A stretch of DNA of 64,000 nt from Iris pallida (Eukaryota; Streptophyta; Magnoliopsida; Asparagales; Iridaceae): NCBI GenBank assembly GCA_029216955.1, contig JANAVB010015600.1, positions 40,313,156-40,377,155 of the forward strand, written 5' to 3'. The position numbers and the translations under genes were made by a program. Shown piece after piece: positions 56,156 through 64,000 of this stretch. A model generated the notes under the pieces. That model had not been told where the DNA came from and made no database searches. It worked only from the letters and a program-made list of their open reading frames with translations. Every line of letters starts with the position of its first letter. The first letter of the stretch is position 1.

Positions 56156-59100
56156 TGTGAAACCTGTAATTTTTCAGGAATTTTTTTTATAATCATTTTA
56201 ATGTGGTTAAATAGAGTTTGTGGTAAAAATAAAATTTTAAATAATATTTGTGAATTGTTAGTTTAAATATTAGTAGTGTAAAATTATTTTCCAAAATAGT
56301 TCATATGGATTTTTGTTTGTTACCCAGACCCAAACCTGGTTCGAATCCGATTTTTGAGACATAAATCAATTTTTATAATAATTTTTATTTTTTTTAATTA
56401 TATTCTAAAAAGAAAATTATTTTTATTAGCCCATATTGGAGCCTAACCCTTTTAGCTTAAACCAAGCCTATTTTCTTAAATAAGTATTTGGCCTCAAGCC
56501 CATTTCACCTTTTTAAGCATGTAGTCTACAAAACCATTCAGTTGTAATTATTAATTAGTATTTTTAGCCCATTGATTCATTAGACTTTGGGCCATTGGTG
56601 CATTCCTTAGGGAATGAATGGAAGGGGTTCATTCAGCAACTTTAGCCATTCATTCATTATGAATGAATGTTTACTTTCATTCTGAAGGGAAACCGATGGA
56701 CCCCTTCGTTTTCTTTCCAAACCGACCCGAAACCGTCGGGCCTCTCACCTCCCCACCGCCGGCCGGCCATCAAAGCCGTGGCAGTTGGCCTCCCCTACCG
56801 GTAACTCCTCCTCCCTCTAACTCCTATAAAAACCCCTTTCCCAACCATTGTTCCCCATTCCATCTTCTTCCCCAAACTCCCACTCAAACACCTAACCCCG
56901 GCGAAAATTTTCCGAAGACCCCCACCGGGCCGCCCCTACTCCGACGCTCCCTCTCCAGCGCCCAATCAGGCCGACCCCGAGCGGATTTGGCCGCCGCCTC
57001 CTCTGTCCGGCGATTTCGCGGCCGACCGACGACCCGTGCGCCACTTCTTGGCCGCGCCCAGTCCCCGCTGTTCCCGTGCATCGCTGGTCGTTTTCCAGAG
57101 CCCCGATCTGCTGTCATTTCCACTGTCCAGCTTTTTCCGTTTCCGTTCCCAAGCAAGTTCGGTTCCGAGTTCCATTTCGGGATTTTCGTTACACCTTCGT
57201 TTTGGGTACACTCTGAACTAATTTTATTTACTGTCCATGATGAAATCTGGTCCAACCGAATTCTTCGAGAATTCGGATTTTTCCGAAAATTCTTCGGAAA
57301 TGTATTGCTGCTAGTTGGTTTTGTGAATAATTGGATTATTTAGGATAGAACAATGTTCTGTGAATTTTTGGGATTTCCGAAAATTCTTCGGAGACAGTTC
57401 TGTGTTTTCAATTCTCGGGTTTTCCGAGAAATTTTCGGGAATAAATTCTGAGATTTAGAAAGTTATGTTTATTTGGTTTTCTTGTTGGGTTTTCAAATTG
57501 GTTCTGTGAGTTTCAAGATGAACTGTTAGTTCTGTCGTTTTCCGATAAATTTCAGGATTTCCGATATTGTTTCGGGTTTTCCGATTTGGCTTCGGAAAGT
57601 ATTTCTATATGGATGGTTATATAAATATCGGGTTTGGAATTAATTTGCAGGTTAACGGAAGCACTCCCAGTTTTTGGGTTGACCGAAAATAGAGGGAGTG
57701 CTGCCGAAATTTTTAGAAAATTATAAAAATGATTTTCAAATGATTTTCGGATAATATTATTTTTAATAATATTTTTGGGCGACGACCTTAACGGTCACTG
57801 GGCCCCAACTCAATGCAAACGCACCGGTTCGACCGGACGTTGAGGCAGAGCAGTTGAAAATGAAGTTTGGACCAGAGTCTGAGACTCGAAATCAATTTAA
57901 TTTAATTTATTAGTTGTAGGATAATTTATAAAGACTAACCAAATGTTTTCTCTTATTTAAATTTATGAAAATGGTCTGTAAGGGCATAAGCCCATTCATT
58001 CCTGTTGGTGTGTAAAGTTTGTAATAGCTTAGTACTTTTTTTTATTTATTTGTTTTCTAGTTTGTTGGTTGACGTAAAACACGTAAAACAATAAATAAAT
58101 ATTTATTTTATTATAGAAAATAAAATAATTTTCTCACAATAAATAACTAGGAAAAGTACAAGTTTGTAATTCAACAAATTCACAACTTTCTCATTAAAAG
58201 AAAAACCTAAATTTTATATATATATTACAAAAAAATACAAGTTTTGCGAAACAGTCGGAAAGAAACAAATTTTCTCAAATAAATGTTAACATGATTTAGT
58301 TCCTTCGCAAATTGATTTATAGAAACTATCTCGATAAGCGTGTAATTTAGTAACAACATAAAACTGGACTAGGACCAATTCTAGAGATTGTAACTAGCAC
58401 ACTTAGAATGGTTCAATTTTCTGATGCTGAGTCAGGATTCTCAATTGTAGGAATTCAAGGACGGTACTAGTCTCCATCAACAATCATTTTTCCAGTCATA
58501 ATCCAAGGCAAGTACGGTTGTGGTTAATTACAGTTTAATTAATATTAGAATTTTGCATGTTAAATACACAATTGTTACACGTACTCTCTCCTAGAGTTAC
58601 ATATTGAATCATTGCATCGGGATAATGGGTTGTAGCGTAGTTATCTATGATCAAAGCCCAATAGTTAATGAATGTGCGAGCTTACCCCTCTTCACACGGG
58701 GTTAGGCCGGACCGTATCAATAGGATACAATTGAATCATCCTAAACCGATCATAGATACTGCATACTCAATCACATTGTTTACTTCATAAATGAAAATTG
58801 TTGTTTCGAAATTATTTAATATTGCAAGTTTCTAATCATTATGCAAATTGTTATTTTCATAATTGTACTTGCTCCTTTCCTGACTGGATACCCCACCCCC
58901 AATAGGTTCTATTGATGAATCCGAGCTTCTGATTAATACTTACTATGACCCGGAGCTGTACCCTGCTGTGCTCCCAGATGAGGTTCCTGGAGATGATGAT
59001 GATACTTCTGCTTAGATGGAGTTTTAGCTTATCTTTATTTTAAAAAAATAAATAAATGTTATGTTAAAGTTGTGGTTTTATCTGAACTTTTTGTAATAGA

Positions 59101-59263
59101 CAAGTTTTATTTTATCGTTTAAATAAATGTTGTGGCAATTATTAGTATCAATTGTTGTTGATTGTACCTGCATATGGATTACAGCTTACTGCCGCCGTCT
59201 CAACAACGATGCAGGCTGGGCATGATCCGAGTCGACCCAAGAAATTGGGATCGGGTCGTGACA
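56156..59263 (+). repeat. Tekay-3 3' LTR
   Basis: Colinear with 48118-51226. Only scattered substitutions were noticed (for example around 57028-57048 against 48991-49011). CCAAGGCAAGT is at 58503-58513, the acceptor-like AG at 58904-58905. Confidence 0.96.
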
Positions 59264-61248
59264 CAAACAATGCCATTATACTACTTCTTATGAGCATGAT
59301 ATTGACATTTCTTGTAGATAAAAAAAAATTGCTATATAATAGTTCTATTGTTAGTTTGAATAACAGTCAGGAACTATATAGCTAGAGTATGCGTTAAATT
59401 GACTAGTGGTAGGTGTAATTTTAGGTTGAATTATCAAAATGTTCAATTCTGTCCGCATTGTAAAAATATGCTAAATTGACATGTTTGACACCATTATTTA
59501 GTCAAAAATGGCCATTAAGGGTATATATATATATTAGGATGACCTTATGTCTACTTAACCCCAATTTTAACACTCCTCTGGGACCTAAGAGGCAAATGTG
59601 GATTGTAGAAATTATAAAATCAGAATTGAACTCTTAGATAAATATTTTAATTTTACTATTAGCACAAGTAAACAAATTACTTAGTTTATGTTAACAATGA
59701 GACATTTACATTTGATATCCTCGTATTACTAATAAGTGTAATTCTTGAGATTTGAGTGCATTTTAGGTAATGCACATTAACATAATCAAAACAATAAGTT
59801 GCTTGCTTGCACTTGCTAAAGGTAAGAAAGCTTGAAATTTGATTATATATTATAAATACGTGGTCCGGTGTTGAGAGTTGCTCCACCGAAGGGGTCGGCG
59901 TACCCAGATATTAACTGCGTGGTCCGGTGTTGAGAGTTGCTCCACCGAAGGGGTCGGCGTACCCAATTATTGTATTTTATGTCTATTGTAAAATTGTTCC
60001 GAGTCAACCAATACAAAGGAGACTCTGCCAAAATTTTCAATAATTTCGGGAGTTAGTCAAATTTTAGAAACTTTAGGTTTTGGAAAAACCTAAAATAGAA
60101 ATCTAAAATTTTATCTAGTTCCTAGTCCCGTTGATCCTACCATATGGCGTGTTGACTGAATACACGAGATGGTACGATAAGTAAAGGAGCGTTTCTTGCC
60201 AACAACTTACCATATGACGTGTCACACACGGATGGTAATAGGTTGGATAAATACTTCCTCCAACAAAAGGTTACCATATGGCGTATTATCCATAAATACG
60301 GACGGTAACCAAGTTGAGGATAATATTAGACTTGAAAGTTAATAGACCTTGTCTATATATTATAGCTACATCCTGGGGTGGGAGAGAACAACTGGATCAC
60401 AACCATCGAAATCCCTGCAATATAATTACACTAGTAAAAGCTGATCAGTAGTCCCGCATCTGTAGGGCCTTACGATGTCGGGGGGTGAGGCCTAGCTCAC
60501 CAATAGAGAACAGTCCAGTAAATTTCAAAAATAAAAATGGAATTTAAAAAGGTTAATGCATACAAGTTTTTCCACAAGATATGGAGGGGTCGGAATCTAA
60601 GGCGCCGTCCCAATACAGACACCACCTGGTCCCGGGTAAATGGGATTATTGTCGGGAAATTAGAGGGTGATCGTGATCCACATGTGTTCTCTACAAAAAA
60701 ATGCATAATATCATGAGGCATAGAGTCCTGTCTAGTATGGTAAATCGTCGAATTGTAGTATCTAATATTTCTATTTGATTTACAAGATGGTTATTAGTCA
60801 TTCACTTGAAATTTCTAAAATCTTCTAAAAATTTTTGTTTTACTTATTATCGCCTTTGATTGAGGACTTGCTTGTCGTTTCTAAACGACCTAGTATTTGT
60901 TCACTAGGAGAAGACGACGAGCCTGCTGACACGCTTCCACTTTATGACGAGGACAATGGCGAGGAGTAGGCTATTCAAGGAATCACGAGAGAAGATCATA
61001 CTGTTTTGTAGTTTGCATATGTAAATTAATATAGTATGGAACTTGTATATACGGTATTTTTAGAAAAAGAATTTTTGTATAATAGTTATAACTTATGCAA
61101 TTAAATGTAGTAGTTGTACTTGTGCTTTTCCATTTTAGCCCTTTATAGGCGACAATCGCAATACGGGTACGAAAGTACTCGTAGGGTGTGTAGCCTGGAG
61201 ATGTTGTTGCTTGCCCAATTTACAAAATATGTGAAACGGGGCGTGACA
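59264..61248 (+). repeat. Tekay-2 3' LTR, right segment
   Basis: Resumes with the duplicated CAAAC, then follows the 5' LTR from about 38549 to its end, with the two ~60-bp GTGGTCCGGTGTTGAGAGTT units (59861-59966) and the hairpin pair at 60874-60904. The end GGGGCGTGACA at 61248 is followed by copia gag. Confidence 0.95.
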
Positions 61249-61358
61249 TGAATTTAAAGCTTTACATATAAAAGAGTTCGAAACTATTCCGGACTACTTT
61301 GCTAGAGTTTTAGCCATTGTTAATTAATTGAAAAGAAATGGTGAAAGCATGACCAACA
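61249..61358 (+). pseudogene. Outer copia gag, middle fragment
   Basis: Reads EFKALHIKEFETIPDYFARVLAIVN, then a stop (family members have Gln), then LKRNGESMTN. It is bounded by Tekay-2 on the left and the solo LTR at 61359 on the right. Confidence 0.88.
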
Positions 61359-62997
61359 TGTTGGCCCAATGATTGTATCATGTTTTTGAATATGGTTAAT
61401 ATGTTAAGTTTAGCATTTCATTATCACTAATCTTTATACTATCACTATACCATTTCTACTTATTCTTATATCTTTGGTGATATATGCCTATTGGTTTACA
61501 TTTTAGTGATATGAGCTTATCTATCTTAAATTTAATCGAGTTGCCAAAATCAAAACTATGTTTTTGATTGTGGTCATTCAATTAAGTTTAATCATTATGA
61601 TATCACTAACTTTTATGCTATCACCGTAGCACCTATACTTAAACTTTGCATAGTCCTAATGTGCTTTATCTTATCATACTTGCTACATGTATATTGCTTT
61701 GTTCGTCTAACATGTATTTGCAGAAAAGCAATTTGCAAGATCAAATGTGGACATATGCTATGAAGAAATCATGGTGGGCCAAAGACGACGGATTCCACAA
61801 GATTTCTCTGAACCACCCGACGACATCTCTGGAGCCACGCACCGGGGGTTCCGCTGCCCGGTCAGCGGACGGGGGTCGAGGGGGCAGCGCCCCTCGTAGG
61901 GGGTTCGGGGGCGAAGCCCCCGAAAGGTATTCAGTTTTTACAATCTGGATATCTTTGGACAGCTGCCGCCAAGGGAAAAAGCCAGCACCTATCAAAGGAA
62001 GAAGCCAAGCCGTGCCATCATCATTTCAAGACTCTAAAGAAGCTTGTACCTGCCTAAGTTTATCTGGAGTCTGTAATGAGTCTTAGAAATTATTGTAAAC
62101 ACAAGAAATGGATGGCAAAATCGAAAGCTAGGGCAGAAATAAGCCCAGGATCATTTTTGGTGGAAAACGGCATACCGACGGTATACCGGTGTATACCGAC
62201 GGTATACCGGTTTTTGTTCACAGAAAGTTTATGTTTACAAAACCGGCATACCGACGGCATACCGGTCCATACCGACGGTATACCGCTTCCGAAACGTTGA
62301 AATTCCAACGGTCGGATTTCCAGCAATTAATGATCCCAACGGCTATATTTCTAGCCGTTGCAATCCCAGACCGGTATACCGCCGGTATGCCGGATCATAC
62401 CGGCGGTGTGCCGGTTCGTGACTGAAAAGTTGTATTTGGCTTCTTTTCAAGCTTTGGTTATAAATAGCCTTGAACCCCTTCATTCAAGGTTGATGCTTTG
62501 AGCCTAAAAATTTCTAAACCACCAAAGCCTATCCACAAACAACTCTACAAAGCTTTCATTTGCCATTCACAAATTGTGTTAGAGTTATTGAGTTGAAAAG
62601 TGAGATCTTCATCCTATTGTATAAGGAGATCAAAACCTATTGTGAAAGGTTGAAGTTGGAGAGTCTTCGTATCCAAACTCTCGGTTGAAGTTGGGGAGTC
62701 TTCGTATCCAAACTCTCGGTTGAAGTTGGAGAGCCCTTCGGATTAAAGCTCTTGTGTAAGAAGTTGGCGAGTTCTTCGGATCCAAACTCGTGTGTAACTA
62801 TTTGCTCAAATAGTGGATTAAAGCCGGAGAGAGTTCCGGGACTGGACTGCCTCTTAGGAGGATACCAGGATATATCGGGTGTCGGTATTGTGTTTGCTTC
62901 TTCTCTTGCACTTATATTTTTAAATTGCCAATTAGCTTGTGCTAAGTGCTTGATTAGTTAGCTTGACCCTATTCACCCCCCCTCTAGGGTTCCTACA
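61359..62997 (+). mobile_element. Copia-type solo LTR inserted in copia gag
   Basis: TGTTGGCCC...GGGTTCCTACA termini with a perfect 5-bp target duplication CAACA (61354-61358 and 62998-63002). No internal region and a single copy, so a solo LTR formed by LTR-LTR recombination fits. The end ATTCACCCCCCCTCTAGGGT is typical of large plant copia LTRs (SIRE/Maximus type). TATA box TTATAAATAG at 62458-62467. Two strong hairpins at 61877-61896 and 61904-61924, an array of CATACCGACGGTATACCGG units in the upstream half, and three GAAGTTGG(A/G)GAG...CTCTCGGTT units (62651-62745). Confidence 0.9.
62160..62415. repeat. TACCG(A/C)CGGTATACCGG palindromic array in the solo LTR U3
   Basis: Three clusters (about 62170-62212, 62242-62285, 62371-62415) of alternating GCATACCGACGG, GGTATACCGG and variants, mostly self-complementary. 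They lie 50-300 bp upstream of the TATA box, a position suited to enhancer or repressor sites. Function not known. Confidence 0.85.
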
Positions 62998-63002
62998 CAA
63001 CA

Positions 63003-63590
63003 CTCGAGTGATGGAGAAATTTTTTCACTCTTTACTTCCACAATTTGAGCATATCGTAGTAATTATTGAATAAAGTATGACTATTGAGCAACTTAAGGGC
63101 TCATTACAAGCCTATGAAGAAAAGAAAAAGAAAAAGCAAGAGACGTTGGAGCGACACCATCAAATGGAGCTCACTTTCAAGGAGAAAGAAGAAAGCTTCA
63201 CCAATCAAAGAAGTCAAAGAGGTCGTGGTCGAAGTTGTGAAACAGAGGAAAGAACTCATTACAAGACATTCATCAATGGAAAAGGAGGCAAAAACTATAC
63301 TACAAGAGGACATAGAAGAGAAAGTTTCACAAGAAGTGGTGAAAGCCAAAGGTGATAAATCTCAAGTTGAATGCTATAATTGTCATAAGCTTGGACATTA
63401 TGCACCAGGTTGTAGAAACACAACTAAAAATGTTGAAGAAAAAGCTCACTATGTTGAAGAAGAAATACAAGAGAACTCAACTCTATTGTTTGCACACGAA
63501 GAAGAAGAAGAAGAAGAAGAAGAAGATATAATTAAACACATGGTATCTTCACATGGAGGAAAACAACCATATGCATGTGTGAAAGCATAA
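63003..63590 (+). pseudogene. Outer copia gag, C-terminal part with zinc knuckle
   Basis: Continues as RVMEKFFHSLLPQFEHIVV, a stop, then MTIEQLKGSLQAYEEKKKK, the standard late part of Ale-type copia Gag. A frameshift leads into the frame with CYNCHKLGHYAPGC (63372-63413), a CCHC zinc knuckle, then a Glu-rich run from a GAA microsatellite (63497-63525). It ends in ACVKA. Confidence 0.88.
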
Positions 63591-64000
63591 ACATCTCTAT
63601 GGATCTTAATGAGTTCATTGGTAATTATCTCACTTTTGAAGGAGATCAAGATACACTAGTGAATGAAAAAGAGAGGGGAGAAGAAATTTTTCAAGAAATT
63701 GATACAAGTGGAGACATTGTGTTCAATGAAGAAAGCTCGCAGCAACCAGATGTCCAAGAATCAAGGTACGAATTGGTTTCTCTCATGGAAGAAGAAGAAG
63801 AAAAAGTACACACACAAGAAAAAGTGCAAGAGTCTATTACTCCGCTCGTGACGTGATCAGTACCATCTCAAGAAAATTTTCCACCTTCATCCTCGGATGA
63901 GAGAAGTGCTCCAAACTTGAAAAGTTTTCAAGAGGAGATTGAGGTAATCAATAATTAAAACAATCTAACATATTTTTGTCCTTTTATCGATTCTGAAACA
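63591..64000 (+). pseudogene. Outer copia pol remnant with large internal deletion
   Basis: MDLNEFIGNYLTFEGDQ resembles the protease region that follows the catalytic motif in copia elements. Within about 100 bp the sequence becomes DTSGDIVFNEESS and later SSSDERSAPNLKSFQEEIEVIN and YFCPFIDSE, which resemble the linker between integrase and RT. Integrase is therefore missing and the element is internally deleted. RT would begin beyond the window. Confidence 0.65.

Larger units (their letters stand above)
48118..59263 (+). mobile_element. Tekay-3: nearly intact chromovirus inserted in the Tekay-2 3' LTR
   Basis: LTRs 48118-51226 and 56156-59263 (3,109 and 3,108 bp) differ only at scattered positions by eye. 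The target duplication CAAAC is perfect (48113-48117 and 59264-59268). Termini TGTGAAACCC...GGGTCGTGACA. Internal region: primer-binding motif, gag, protease, RT, RNase H, integrase, chromodomain-like tail, polypurine tract. Lesions are few: a stop-containing AT-rich segment within gag, one nonsense codon in RT and one frameshift. This is the youngest large insertion in the window that can be ordered. Confidence 0.97.
37279..61248 (+). mobile_element. Tekay-2: Ty3/gypsy chromovirus inserted in copia gag, itself interrupted by Tekay-3
   Basis: LTRs at 37279-40518 and 46745-61248 (the latter split by Tekay-3), TG...CA ends (TGTCATGGCTT...GGGGCGTGACA). Flanks AGAAT (37274-37278) and TGAAT (61249-61253) match at four of five bases, a plausible mutated target duplication. 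Removing the element restores the copia Gag sequence LRGE-FKALHIKE across the junction. Internal region: primer-binding motif, long leader with two accessory frames, gag, protease, RT, RNase H, integrase with chromodomain-like tail, and polypurine tract. Multiple nonsense codons and two frameshifts make it non-autonomous now. Confidence 0.95.

Overview
This window is plant nuclear DNA made almost entirely of nested transposable elements. I found no convincing host gene, rRNA, functional tRNA gene, CRISPR array or bacterial-type operon. The plant assignment rests on Tekay/Del-type Ty3/gypsy chromoviruses, an En/Spm (CACTA) DNA transposon with TNP2-like and TNPA-like genes, Ty1/copia elements primed by initiator tRNA-Met, a plant LINE with a DUF4283-type ORF1, and a tRNA-derived SINE. 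The AT-rich, heavily nested character suggests a pericentromeric or other heterochromatic region.

Left third (1-28,325). A minus-strand LINE forms the frame. Its reverse transcriptase/endonuclease half lies at 1,143-2,945 and its ORF1 half at 27,504-28,325. It is cut at 1,142 by the end of a gypsy LTR, and split between 2,945 and 27,504 by a compound gypsy element (Tekay-1). Tekay-1 has three LTRs (a: 2,946-5,815, plus; b: 6,918-9,780, minus; c: 24,784-27,503, minus). LTR a with its gag start and LTR b with a gag start meet head to head and form a palindrome with arms of about 3.4 kb. The minus-strand gag-pol between LTRs c and b is broken by four in-frame nonsense codons. It is also interrupted inside reverse transcriptase by a ~10 kb CACTA transposon (12,358-22,346), which carries a TNP2-like transposase (two nonsense codons), a TNPA/Ptta-like second gene, arrays of CGACGG-type subterminal motifs, an internal hairpin and a dense microsatellite cassette.

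Middle (28,326-36,496). This holds degraded material: a minus-strand copia gag relic, a SINE-like insertion, a short non-autonomous copia element with two ~0.65 kb LTRs (31,784-35,148), and unassigned sequence.

Right part (36,497-64,000). A copia element (Ale-like gag) starts at 36,497 and runs off the window. Its gag is split by Tekay-2 (37,279-61,248) and again by a copia solo LTR (61,359-62,997; perfect target duplication CAACA). Tekay-2 contains in its 3' LTR a nearly intact Tekay-3 (48,118-59,263; perfect target duplication CAAAC). Insertion order is therefore copia, then Tekay-2, then Tekay-3, with the solo LTR a separate insertion into the copia.

Most interesting candidates: (i) two diverged, tandemly duplicated, uninterrupted reading frames in the unusually long leader of Tekay-2 (40,814-41,137 and 41,428-41,778), sharing a Y-x-G-T-x3-W-x4-P-x-A-T-V signature I do not recognise; (ii) a CCAAG/GCAAGT splice-donor-like motif in all three Tekay LTR families, paired with an acceptor-like site and a short acidic reading frame near the LTR 3' end; (iii) the head-to-head LTR-gag palindrome.
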